Source: Thermoleophilia bacterium (GTDB lineage: Bacteria; Actinomycetota; Thermoleophilia; Gaiellales; SKUG01). From it: a stretch of DNA of 33,119 bases. Below are positions 26,556 to 33,119 of the stretch, one piece after another; the first letter of the stretch is position 1, and every line of letters begins with the position of its first letter. A program made the translations under genes and the position numbers. The DNA is taken from assembly GCA_025964435.1 (NCBI GenBank), contig JAOPYV010000099.1, positions 1-33,119 of the forward strand, written 5' to 3'. Under the pieces are notes generated by a model. That model saw nothing but the letters and a program-made list of their open reading frames with translations, made no database searches and was not told the DNA's origin.

Positions 26556-26879
26556 ATGGCCGTCCCGCGCATCCTCTCCGTTCGCGAAGCCCGCACCGGG
26601 CTCGCCCAGGTGATGAAGGACGTGCGCGAGCCAGGTGCCGAGCCCATCTACGTCGGCGCACATCGAAAGCCGGAGGTCGTCATCGTGTCAGCAGAACGCT
26701 ACGCAGAGCTCACCGGTCAGCGCGCCATCGACAACTCCGTCGCCTCCGCGCGACTCGAGGGACTCGAAGCAACAGACCGCGACCTCGACCTCATGAAGCG
26801 GGTCGCCTCCGGCGAGCTGACCACTGAGCAGGCGATCCAGATCGCGCTCGGCACGACCGCCGATCGAGCGAGTGCATGA
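26556..26879 (+). CDS. Antitoxin: Phd/YefM-like domain fused to VbhA-like Fic inhibitor
   Basis: 107 residues. Residues 1-55 (ILSVREARTGLAQVMKDV ... PEVVIVSAERYAEL) have the Phd/YefM DNA-binding dimer fold pattern. Residues 60-100 read NSVASARLEGLEATDRDLDL then MKRVASGELTTEQAIQIALG. This is close, as I remember it, to VbhA, the antitoxin of the Bartonella Fic protein VbhT, and contains the inhibitory motif [S/T]xxxE[G/N] as S64-ARL-E68-G69. The motif glutamate is known to obstruct ATP in the Fic active site. So the protein should both repress its operon and neutralise the toxin. Its stop overlaps the toxin start by 8 bp. The start is ATG 26556, next to the -10 box; an upstream in-frame ATG at 26538 is within the -10/operator region. 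Confidence 0.85.
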   Translation: MAVPRILSVREARTGLAQVMKDVREPGAEPIYVGAHRKPEVVIVSAERYAELTGQRAIDNSVASARLEGLEATDRDLDLMKRVASGELTTEQAIQIALGTTADRASA

Positions 26880-27438
26880 CCCCTACGTAGACCCGGCATC
26901 AGATTGCCTGCGCAACAGACTCGGCATCACTGACCGCGTCGAACTGCAGAACGCCGAGCGCAGCGCCTCGCTCCTTCGCGAGCAGTCGATCCGCATGCAC
27001 GGACTGCCGGGAGGCTACGACCTCCCTCACCTCCAGGCCTTCCACCGCACCATCTTCCAGGACGTCTATCCGTGGGCCGGCGAGATCCGCACCTGCGAGC
27101 TCGCGCGCACGCATCCGTTCTGCCGACCCGAGTACATCGAGGAGCAGGCGAACCAGCTCCTCTCGAGCCTCGCCGACGAGTCACACCTGCGCGGACTCGA
27201 GCGCACCGACTTCGTCGATCGCCTGACGCACTACTTCTCCGAGATCAACGCCATCCACCCGTTCCGCGAAGGCAACGGACGCACGCAACGAATCTTCTTC
27301 GAGCAGCTCGCGCGGGATGTCGGCTACGTCCTCGACTGGTCCCGAACGACCGAGCACGAGAACGTCGAGGCGTGCGTCGCAGCGATCGAAGGGGACGTCC
27401 AGCGGCTGAGGTCACTCCTCGATGCCGTCATTGACTGA
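26872..27438 (+). CDS. Fic-domain toxin (AMPylating type)
   Basis: 188 residues. The complete Fic core motif HPFREGNGRTQR begins at residue 129 (HxFx(D/E)GNGRxxR), with the catalytic His and the Mg-binding acidic residue intact. Upstream are the conserved helix GGYDLPHLQAFHRTIFQDVYPWAGEIRT and the flap HPFCRPEYIEEQANQLL. The short length and VbhT-like order fit the class I Fic toxins, whose inhibitor is a separate small protein; such enzymes transfer AMP to targets such as gyrase and topoisomerase IV. The start is GTG 26872, overlapping the antitoxin end, so translation is coupled. The target here is unknown. Confidence 0.9.
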   Translation: MHDPYVDPASDCLRNRLGITDRVELQNAERSASLLREQSIRMHGLPGGYDLPHLQAFHRTIFQDVYPWAGEIRTCELARTHPFCRPEYIEEQANQLLSSLADESHLRGLERTDFVDRLTHYFSEINAIHPFREGNGRTQRIFFEQLARDVGYVLDWSRTTEHENVEACVAAIEGDVQRLRSLLDAVID

Positions 27439-27675
27439 TCGCTGTCTCTGCGGGCTGGAACACGCTACGATCGATCGAAGGTCGGCCTGCACTCGGCGCT
27501 GGGCGAATCCACGCGTCAGGGACATAGCCGAGGATGCTGAGCGGCCGTCGCGATCGACACGCTGCACCGACGATCGGACATCGACCAGCTCCGTTGAACG
27601 CCGCGGGCACCACCAATCACACAATCCCGGCTATGAACGATACGATCACGCGGGATCGGCGAACAGGACTGGTAG
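27439..27675. other. Intergenic region inside the island
   Basis: 237 bp between the Fic toxin and the racemase-like gene. A -10-like TACGAT lies near 27640 and could serve the racemase-like gene. No recognisable reading frame, repeat or integrase fragment was found. Confidence 0.4.
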
Positions 27676-28380
27676 ATGTCAGAGCAGAAGACTATCGGTG
27701 TCATCGGCGGAACGTCCTGGCATTCGTCTGCGACGTATTACCGGCATTTGAACGAAATTGCGCACGAACGACTCGGCCGTAAGCACTCCGCGCGCGTGTT
27801 GCTGGACAGCATCGATTTCGACGAGATTGATCGCCTACAGGTTCAGGCCCGGTGGAACGACGTCGGGGCGATACTTGCTTGGCACGCATCGAGACTGGAA
27901 GACGCTGGAGCCGATCTGGTGCTGGTCGCGGCAAATGCAATGCACACCGCGGCCGATGCGATCGAATCAGCCATCACCGTGCCCTTTATCCATATTGCAG
28001 ATGCGATCGCGCACGAGTGTCGAGTGATGGAGTACGAGAAGGTAGGACTAATCGGCACTCGGTATACGATGTCAATGTCCTTCCTCGTCGATGCTCTGCG
28101 AGACCGCGGAATCACCGCCATCCAGGCGCCCCAGACTGAACACGCAGAAATCGATCGAGTGATCTATGACGAGCTCACTCACGGCATATTCCGTGACACC
28201 GCCGAACACCTGTTGACGTCGGTGACGGAGGATCTCGTCACAAAGGGATCTGAAGCCGTCGTGCTCGCATGCTCAGAACTCGCCGCCCTCGCGGCGCGCA
28301 TGGATGTCACCTCAGCTGCGTACATCGACACTGCGTACGCCCACTGCCGCATGGCCATCGATCGGTCTTTGTCGGACTAA
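27676..28380 (+). CDS. Aspartate/glutamate racemase family protein
   Basis: 234 residues. The start MSEQKTIGVIGGTSWHSSATYYRHLNE is the YgeA-type opening of the Asp/Glu racemase superfamily, and the C-terminal catalytic segment SEAVVLACSELAAL keeps its cysteine. The N-terminal catalytic position, normally Cys or Thr before an Asn (as in CNTxH or TNTMH), reads LVLVAANAMHTAA here, so the acid/base residue is Ala. Racemisation needs both residues, so the enzyme may be inactive as a racemase or do different chemistry. Codon use and lower GC than the neighbours point to recent acquisition. A weak AGGA precedes the ATG. Confidence 0.8.
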   Translation: MSEQKTIGVIGGTSWHSSATYYRHLNEIAHERLGRKHSARVLLDSIDFDEIDRLQVQARWNDVGAILAWHASRLEDAGADLVLVAANAMHTAADAIESAITVPFIHIADAIAHECRVMEYEKVGLIGTRYTMSMSFLVDALRDRGITAIQAPQTEHAEIDRVIYDELTHGIFRDTAEHLLTSVTEDLVTKGSEAVVLACSELAALAARMDVTSAAYIDTAYAHCRMAIDRSLSD

Positions 28381-28537
28381 TAGTCGCCGCAGGGGGACAC
28401 GGTCGCTACGATCTGAAGCACCAACAGACGGCTCTGCTTACAGGCCGTGTCGAGGCGGAAATCGCCTGCTCGCGCAAATTGTGGCGGTATGCAGGTGCTT
28501 TCCGAAGGCCACTTTGACGGGAAAAAAACCACAAAAA

Positions 28538-28564
28538 GAAACCCCCTGCAAAACAGGGGGTTTC
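28538..28564 (-). terminator. Terminator of ssrA (intact copy)
   Basis: Perfect 11-bp stem GAAACCCCCTG / CAGGGGGTTTC with a five-base loop, followed on the minus strand by T-rich sequence (complement of AAAAACACC-type runs at 28521-28537). It lies 2 bp beyond the tmRNA 3' end. Confidence 0.85.
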
Positions 28565-28592
28565 AGTGGAGGCGGCGGGAATCGAACCCGCG
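28561..28592 (-). repeat. Right attachment-site copy, ssrA 3' end in place
   Basis: Identical for 32 bp to 26431-26462. It covers the 3' strand of the tmRNA acceptor and T-arm, plus the first bases beyond, so ssrA is complete here. Confidence 0.85.
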
Positions 28593-28947
28593 TCCACGGC
28601 CGGATTGGTATGGGCGTCTACGAGCGTAGCCTGCAATTTGTTCTCGGCGTGAGGACGCTCCACAGGCAAGCTGCCTCATGCCACCCACCTCCTGAAAGTC
28701 CCGGCACCACCGAGGTGGATTGTGGTGCCAGCAAGCCCGCTTGATACCTGGCTACGTCACGGGCGACCGTTGACCAGGGGTTTCGTCATCTGATCCGAGG
28801 ATCAGGCGGCGAGTGCGAGGTTGCCCTCGCTGGTGCTCACGTTGTTCGTGGCAGTTGTTGAGTGCCGGACTGATTAACGAGGCCAACCGACATCCTCGGC
28901 TCGCAACCCATCCGCACGATCGACCCTGTCGAAGCCAGGTCGCCCCC
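28567..28947 (-). ncRNA. ssrA: tmRNA (transfer-messenger RNA)
   Basis: The 5' end GGGGGCGACCTGGCTTCGAC (28947 down) is the standard tmRNA opening, and the 3' end carries the T-arm GGTTCGATTCC and acceptor CGCCTCC followed by A; CCA is not encoded. The length is 381 nt. The tag reading frame (28852-28802) begins GCC ACG AAC AAC and encodes ATNNVSTSEGNLALAA, ending in the LALAA proteolysis signal and TGA. With the charged alanine the full tag would be 17 residues. tmRNA frees stalled ribosomes and labels the unfinished protein for proteases, with SmpB, encoded 2.5 kb away at 31423. A -10 box TATGAT is at 28969-28974. The 3' end served as an integration target. Confidence 0.95.
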
Positions 28948-28968
28948 GTGTAGATGGCTAGCTCCCAC

Positions 28969-28974
28969 ATCATA
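28969..28974 (-). promoter_or_regulatory. ssrA -10 box
   Basis: TATGAT on the minus strand, about 22 bp before the mature 5' end, leaving room for a short leader removed by RNase P. No strong -35 was found. It lies within the gap between the ssrA 5' end and the stop of the upstream membrane-protein gene. Confidence 0.5.
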
Positions 28975-29001
28975 GCGCGCCGTCCAGCACGCGTATCAGC
29001 C

Positions 29002-29562
29002 CTACCCTGCGGCTACCATGGCCGCACGAACCTCGCCATCGAATCCGCGCTCCTCCGGGCGGATCGCGTGGAGTTCCATCGACACCGCCCGCAAGGCGCG
29101 TGTCGCGCCCTCCATGTTGACCAGCAACTGTTCGCGCGCGGCAGGCGACAGGTCAGGCAGTGTCATCAGCAGCTGGACACCCGCATCGATGACGGTCAGC
29201 GGATTGCAGATCCGATGGCTCATCAGCTGGTCGTAGTCGCCTTGCGCGCGACCGTATTCGGCGCACGCCTGCTCCATACGCAGCGAGTTCGACCGCATCG
29301 CGCGCAGCCCGGACTGCAGGCTCCACACCAGGAGGAGCACCGCAATCAGGTTGGCACAGTCCACGACGAGCAAGGTTGGTCCACGCAGCGCAAGCACGCC
29401 TCCCACGATCATGTGCGAGCCCGTCGTGAACAGGCAGAGGCCGACGATCGCGAGGAAGCGTCGCCCCTCGTGCGTCTGTCCACGGGAGATCTTGACGAGC
29501 GAGGCCAGGCCGCCGAGCAGCAGAGCGGCGTTCACGACGTGCAGGACAGTGTGGATGCCCAT
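29002..29562 (-). CDS. Three-TM membrane protein with HisKA-like dimerisation box, no ATPase domain
   Basis: 186 residues; GGAAGGAAATC before the ATG. Three hydrophobic segments: HTVLHVVNAALLLGGLASLV, FLAIVGLCLFTTGSHMIVGGVL and LVVDCANLIAVLLLVWSL. Then about 75 residues form a helical hairpin: YDQLMSHRICNPLTVIDAGV ... AAREQLLVNMEGATRALRAVSMELHAI. SHRICNPLTVI resembles the H-box SHELRTPL of histidine kinases, and the second helix fits a DHp. The ATPase domain is entirely absent, and the stop is clean, 54 bp before ssrA. It may be a partner for another kinase or a truncated one. The role is unknown. Confidence 0.68.
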   Translation of the reverse strand: MGIHTVLHVVNAALLLGGLASLVKISRGQTHEGRRFLAIVGLCLFTTGSHMIVGGVLALRGPTLLVVDCANLIAVLLLVWSLQSGLRAMRSNSLRMEQACAEYGRAQGDYDQLMSHRICNPLTVIDAGVQLLMTLPDLSPAAREQLLVNMEGATRALRAVSMELHAIRPEERGFDGEVRAAMVAAG

Positions 29563-29806
29563 GATTTCCTTCCGACGACTCCGGGGCCGGACTGTGCGCG
29601 CCCCGTGTAGTACCGGTATCGACCACCTCGGCCCCGGCTCGCTCCCCCATGCGGGTCGCTGTGACCAACCGATCTGGCACGCTGCGCGCCGACCCCAGGC
29701 GGCCATTCCGTGGCCGCAATGAACCAAAAGGCCAGCACGCCGCGATACCCCGGTGAATGCGTCCTTGGAACTTCGGACGCTTGTCACCTCGGGAGAAGGA
29801 CACCAT
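29563..29806. other. Divergent intergenic region
   Basis: 244 bp between the HisKA-box membrane gene and the peptidoglycan-binding gene. The ribosome-binding site GGGAGAAGGA of the latter is at the right end. No operator or structured element was recognised. Confidence 0.35.
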
Positions 29807-30478
29807 ATGAGCCTGTCAGCACTTTCCACGACCACGGCGATCACGCCCACCACCAAGCCCCAGGCAGCCGTCGCCACCGTGAAGGGCGGGGGCGTCACGA
29901 CGTTCACTGGCGGAACCACCTCGGCTGGTGCCTACATGGCGCAGGGAGCCGGCATGGACCAGCCCGGTGGCTCGCTCGTCAAGAAGCTGCTCATCGGCGG
30001 TGTGCTCGGTGCGGGTGCCGGCTTCGCGGCCTCGTTCCTCCCGATCGCGTGGATCACCAACCTCGGCCCCGGTGGCTGGGCGGCGAAGGGCATCATGGCG
30101 GCTGCGGGTGCAGCGATCGGCGTTGCCGGTGCCGCGATCACGCACTTCGTCGGCAAGCGCAAGGCGACGCTCAACATGGAAGCCCAGGCGGCTGCCCAGC
30201 AGCAGCAGTCGGCGGCGCAGGCAGTCGCGGCGCCACTGGCCTCGGGCGGCACGCTCAAGGTGGGCTCGCGTGGAGCGGCTGCCAAGAAGCTGCAGACCGA
30301 GCTGAAGACGATCGGCCACTACGACGGGAAGATCACCGGCACCTATGACGCGGCGACGGCCACGGCGGTGAAGAAGTACGAGGTGACCAAGGGCGTGACG
30401 CCCATGGGCCTCGGCTCGCCGGAGGTCAGGACGGCGATCAGCCAGGATGCGTCGCTCGTGGCGCAGTACGCCGGCTAG
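29807..30478 (+). CDS. Peptidoglycan-binding-domain protein with hydrophobic N-region
   Basis: 223 residues; GGAGAAGGA precedes the ATG. Residues 1-55 are Thr/Gly-rich with no signal peptide. Two hydrophobic, Gly/Ala-rich segments follow (LLIGGVLGAGAGFAASFLPIAW; GIMAAAGAAIGVAGAAITHFVG). A short Gln/Ala linker leads to a C-terminal PG_binding_1 module: LKVGSRGAAAKKLQTELKTIGHYDGKITGTYDAATATAVKKYE. That module usually holds proteins to the wall. The overall form suggests a membrane-anchored wall protein, but no enzyme domain is visible. Confidence 0.8.
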   Translation: MSLSALSTTTAITPTTKPQAAVATVKGGGVTTFTGGTTSAGAYMAQGAGMDQPGGSLVKKLLIGGVLGAGAGFAASFLPIAWITNLGPGGWAAKGIMAAAGAAIGVAGAAITHFVGKRKATLNMEAQAAAQQQQSAAQAVAAPLASGGTLKVGSRGAAAKKLQTELKTIGHYDGKITGTYDAATATAVKKYEVTKGVTPMGLGSPEVRTAISQDASLVAQYAG

Positions 30479-30502
30479 CTGGCGTCATCCCGACGATATT
30501 CC

Positions 30503-30536
30503 CCGGCGACGCGTGGGCTGGTCCCCGCGTCGCCGG
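30503..30536. terminator. Bidirectional terminator, PG-binding / CAP genes
   Basis: Perfect 11-bp stem CCGGCGACGCG and CGCGTCGCCGG with a 12-base loop, 24 bp after the PG-binding stop and 21 bp from the convergent CAP stop. Confidence 0.78.
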
Positions 30537-30557
30537 AATGCGTTACCGGGTGGCTGG

Positions 30558-31301
30558 TCAGGCCGCGCCGAACTCCTGCGCCCAGTACGAGCGGCCGTTC
30601 TCGGCGGTCGTGTAGGCGACGCCCATCTGGCGGAAGTTCGGGTCCATGATGTTGCGTCGGTGCCCGGGGCTCGCCATCCACTCCTTGACGACCTGCTCGG
30701 GTGAGGTCTGACCGGTGGCGACGTTCTCGCCCCAGCCCTTGGCGAAGCCTTCGGAGCGGATGCGCTCGCCCGGGTCGCCGTCGCCGATGCCGTCATGCGC
30801 CATCGAGCCGACCTTCGCCATGTGCGAGGCGTGCTTCTCGGCAGCGTTGTCGAGCTGGCCGTTGTAGGAGACCGGCGCCAGGCCTTCCTTGGCGCGCTCC
30901 TTGTTGATCAGGTCGACGACCTGCCGCTCGTAGTCGTTGTCCTCGTTGCTGGCGTACGACGTCTCGGTCGAGGCGCGGGCCACGAACTGCGTCGCCTCGG
31001 CCTGGGTGCCCTGCACGCCGGCGACGTTGGTGCCGCTGCCCATCTTCTGGATCACCTTGTTGAGCTCGTCGAGCGCGGTCTTGAGCTGCTCGAGCGCGGC
31101 GCTCAGCGCTGATCCACCGCCGCCGGCAACCTGCGCGGCGCCTGCGCCAGCCTGGGTGCCTTCGTGCGGGCATGCCTCACCGGCCGCATGGCCATGGTTC
31201 GTCGCGGCAGCTGGTGCCGCGGCCGCTCCTCCGCCAGAAAGTCCAGCCACGCCCGTCGTGGGCGTCGCAATCTTCGGCGCAATGCCAGTCGTTCCACACA
31301 T
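30558..31301 (-). CDS. CAP/SCP-domain protein without a signal peptide
   Basis: 247 residues; GGGGGA lies upstream of the ATG 31301. Residues 1-70 are Gly/Ala-rich and low complexity, followed by a helical stretch (LSAALEQLKTALDELNKVIQKMG) that could form a coiled coil. The CAP domain starts near residue 120: ERQVVDLINKERAKEGLAPV, HASHMAKVGSMAHDG, GWGENVATGQTSPEQVVKEW, SPGHRRNIMDPNFRQMGVAY, WAQEFG. The CAP histidines and glutamates are present (H in HASHMAK, E in GENVA, H in SPGHR). The N-terminus has no typical export signal, unlike the CAP protein at 1039. Confidence 0.85.
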   Translation of the reverse strand: MCGTTGIAPKIATPTTGVAGLSGGGAAAAPAAATNHGHAAGEACPHEGTQAGAGAAQVAGGGGSALSAALEQLKTALDELNKVIQKMGSGTNVAGVQGTQAEATQFVARASTETSYASNEDNDYERQVVDLINKERAKEGLAPVSYNGQLDNAAEKHASHMAKVGSMAHDGIGDGDPGERIRSEGFAKGWGENVATGQTSPEQVVKEWMASPGHRRNIMDPNFRQMGVAYTTAENGRSYWAQEFGAA

Positions 31302-31422
31302 CGTGTCGTCCCCCAGTGGTGCCCGTCGCCCTCGTGCAGTCCCTTGCACGACGTCGGACTCCTGTCCCTACGACCAGTGAACCCCGGAACCCGCAAGTGC
31401 GCAACCGGGAACCGTCAGCGCG

Positions 31423-31905
31423 TCAGTAGCGGGCGGACTTGAGCTCGCGGTCGACCTGGCGCTTCATGTCGCGCTCGGCGATGACCTGGCGCTTGTCGCC
31501 CTTGTCCTTGCCCTTGGCGACGCCAATGAGGAGCTTGGCGCGCCCCTCCTTGAAGTAGAGCGACAGCGGGACGAGCGTGTTGCCCTTGCGCGTGGTGTGC
31601 ACGTGCAGGTCCTCGAGCTCCTTGCGATGCAGCAGCAGCTTGCGGGTGCGCATCGGCTCGTGGTTGAAGACGTTGCCCTGCTCGTACGTCGCGACGTTCA
31701 TCCCGTAGATGAACGCCTCGCCACCGTCGAGCCTGACGTAGCCCTCCTTGATGGTGGCCTTGCCGGCGCGCATCGACTTGACCTCGGTGCCGGTCAGCAC
31801 CATGCCCGCTTCCATCGTCTCGAGGATCGCGTAGTCGTAGCGTGCCTTCGGGTTCTCTGCAATGACCTTGCGCCCGTCGCCCTGCTGTTTCTTCGCTGCC
31901 ACCAT
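31423..31905 (-). CDS. smpB: SsrA-binding protein SmpB
   Basis: 160 residues, the usual size. The signature runs VIAENPKARYDYAILETMEAGMVLTGTEVKSMRAGKATIKEGYV, followed by EAFIYGMNVATYEQGN, HEPMRTRKLLLHRKEL and LVPLSLYFKEGRAKLLIGVAKGKDKGDKR, with a basic C-terminal tail (IAERDMKRQVDRELKSARY). SmpB binds the tRNA-like part of tmRNA and fits the tail into the mRNA channel of the stalled ribosome. ssrA lies about 2.5 kb away on the same strand, a common neighbourhood. The gene is between the delta-60 protein gene and the CAP gene, both also on the minus strand. Confidence 0.96.
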   Translation of the reverse strand: MVAAKKQQGDGRKVIAENPKARYDYAILETMEAGMVLTGTEVKSMRAGKATIKEGYVRLDGGEAFIYGMNVATYEQGNVFNHEPMRTRKLLLHRKELEDLHVHTTRKGNTLVPLSLYFKEGRAKLLIGVAKGKDKGDKRQVIAERDMKRQVDRELKSARY

Positions 31906-31944
31906 CGTGTCGGTGAGCGTATCAGTCGCGCGGCGCCGTGACCT

Positions 31945-33119
31945 CTAGGGCGTGAGGATGGAGAAGGTGATCGGGGCGACGTAGGTGGCCGGCGACTGGG
32001 TCGCGGTCGTGCGCAGCCCGAAGCGCAGGCGCGCGACGGCGTCCGGCGGGTCCGGCTCGGCGACCGCAGTCGTGGCGATGGTCACGGGAGCCGCCGGGAT
32101 CGCGTTCCACTGCGCTCCGTCAGCGATCGCACAGGGGTCGCTCGGCATCCATGCGGTGGTGGCTCCGCCGCCGACGCTGCGCAGGCAGGCTGCGAACATG
32201 CTCGTCGTGCCGGCGCTCGCCCAATCGGTGTCGCCGCCGGCTCCGGTGCTGGAGTAGTTGCTGATCGTGCTGCCGCCGTCGAGCATCATCAGGCAGAACT
32301 CCTCGTTGACACCGTCGGAGCAGCCGCCCGCCATGAGGATGTCGCCATCGGAGCGATGCGCCAGCCCGCCAACGTAGCCATCGAGTGCAGTCATCAGCTC
32401 GATGCGGCCGTTTCCGGTGCCGGTCGGCCCATCGAAGGCGACGTCGAGCGCCCCGGTGGCCGTCGTGCGCGTCACGCAGATCTTGTCGTCGCACTCGCCG
32501 CCGAGCACGATCATGCCGTCGTCCTGCACGATGATGCGGTACGCGGCCTCGTAGCCGACCTTGGTTAGGGTGGCGATGCCGTTGCCGGTTCCGCTCGGCC
32601 CGTCGAAGCTCAGGTCGAGTGCACCGGTCGTCTCGAGCCGCGCCATGCAGAAGTCATCCGTCGCACCGCTGCACTTGCCGGCTATCAGGATCCGACCATC
32701 CTCCTGGATGGCACCGTCAAAGACATCCACGTGACCAGCGCCGGCGGGCAGGACGAAGCGACCGTTGCCCGTGCCGGACGGTCCATCGAAGGTGACGTCG
32801 AAGGCGCCTGCAGCGGGCGTCAGCCGCGCCGCACAGAACGCACGCAGGCCGCCATTCACGCAGTCGCCGACGAGCACGATGTTGCCGTCCTGTTGGAGGA
32901 GGACCCGCGCCGAGTCGTCGTTGCCGACCCCGATCGGCACGAGGACGACACCGTTGCCGCCTCCAGAGGGGCCATCGAAGGTGGGATCCAAGGACCCATC
33001 CGCGTTCAGGCGCATGATGCACGCGTCATCGTTGGCCCCATTGGAGCAGAAGCCGGAGAACAGGATCTGGCCATTCTCGAGCAGGTGGATCGACTCGCCG
33101 TAGTCGTCGATCGCGCCAC
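31945..33119 (-). CDS. Delta-60 repeat surface protein (5' end beyond window)
   Basis: The C-terminal 390 residues are present; the frame is open to the right edge. At least four delta-60-like repeats of about 54 residues each follow the pattern LDxTFDGPSGTGNG...QDGxIxxxGxC....CxARL, typical of outer-surface or exported proteins. Each repeat carries a Cys pair (GDCVNGGLRAFCAARL, GKCSGATDDFCMARL, GECDDKICVTRT, GGCSDGVNEEFCLMML). The end, RFGLRTTATQSPATYVAPITFSILTP, resembles the end of the giant NHL protein. No anchor motif was seen at the C-terminus. The N-terminal signal is beyond the window. Confidence 0.86.
   Translation of the reverse strand, partial: GAIDDYGESIHLLENGQILFSGFCSNGANDDACIMRLNADGSLDPTFDGPSGGGNGVVLVPIGVGNDDSARVLLQQDGNIVLVGDCVNGGLRAFCAARLTPAAGAFDVTFDGPSGTGNGRFVLPAGAGHVDVFDGAIQEDGRILIAGKCSGATDDFCMARLETTGALDLSFDGPSGTGNGIATLTKVGYEAAYRIIVQDDGMIVLGGECDDKICVTRTTATGALDVAFDGPTGTGNGRIELMTALDGYVGGLAHRSDGDILMAGGCSDGVNEEFCLMMLDGGSTISNYSSTGAGGDTDWASAGTTSMFAACLRSVGGGATTAWMPSDPCAIADGAQWNAIPAAPVTIATTAVAEPDPPDAVARLRFGLRTTATQSPATYVAPITFSILTP

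Larger units (their letters stand above)
26431..28592. mobile_element. Small integrated island at the ssrA 3' end
   Basis: Direct repeats of the tmRNA 3' end at 26431 and 28561 define a 2.1-kb insertion downstream of ssrA. tmRNA and tRNA 3' ends are classic targets of tyrosine recombinases; the insertion restores the ssrA end and leaves the old end at the far side. The cargo is an antitoxin gene, a fic toxin gene and an Asp/Glu racemase-like gene, all on the plus strand. No integrase was found, nor any recognisable fragment of one in 27439-27675 or 28381-28537, so the element is either a satellite mobilised in trans or an immobile remnant kept by its toxin-antitoxin pair. Confidence 0.75.

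Noticed and set aside
28447-28744. Plus-strand frames with text such as QWRRRESNPRP or SGGGGNRTRVHG
   Set aside because: This is the well-known false translation across the complement of a tRNA/tmRNA T-arm; the real feature is ssrA on the minus strand.

Overview
The window is GC-rich DNA with dense genes on both strands. It looks like a Gram-positive actinobacterium. ClpC carries a UVR motif, SmpB and tmRNA are present, and there are NHL and delta-60 surface proteins, DUF1918, TRIC and DoxX genes. The mix recalls Thermoleophilia/Solirubrobacterales, but no rRNA or marker phylogeny was available, so the order-level placement is inference.

Left part (1-13000): the start of a NarL-type response regulator with a short kinase-like ATPase protein; a secreted CAP/SCP protein; an XRE + DUF2975 pair with a clear promoter and operator; an MFS transporter; an FAD oxidoreductase; a compact reverse operon DUF1918 - phosphoribosyltransferase - VOC - DUF1059 - DUF4242; an F420/NADP oxidoreductase-like protein; TRIC and DoxX membrane proteins; a Pro-rich protein with an 87-bp tandem repeat; a broken phzF; a PaiB-like FMN protein; and a lipoprotein + PepSY pair.

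Middle (13000-26000): an OmpR/EnvZ-type two-component pair divergent from the PepSY operon, with an 11-bp direct repeat between them; a ClpC-type double AAA+ ATPase with an unusual N-terminal extension; two paralogous four-TM membrane proteins flanking a class III aminotransferase; and a 1366-residue exported NHL/FN3-like/LamG protein.

Right part (26000-33119): this is the most interesting stretch. A complete tmRNA gene (ssrA) lies on the minus strand. Its last 26 bases, plus a few bases beyond and a following terminator, are duplicated 2130 bp away. This is the signature of a mobile element integrated at the ssrA 3' end. The enclosed 2.1 kb carries a Fic toxin, an antitoxin that appears to fuse a Phd/YefM DNA-binding domain to a VbhA-like Fic-inhibitory helix, and an Asp/Glu racemase-like protein with an altered active site. 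No integrase is left. A decayed SDR gene abuts the outer copy. Beyond ssrA come a membrane protein with a kinase dimerisation box but no ATPase domain, a peptidoglycan-binding protein, a second CAP protein, smpB (the partner of ssrA), and a delta-60 repeat surface protein cut by the window edge.

All start choices rest on ribosome-binding sites, reading-frame overlaps and family shape judged by eye; no search was run.
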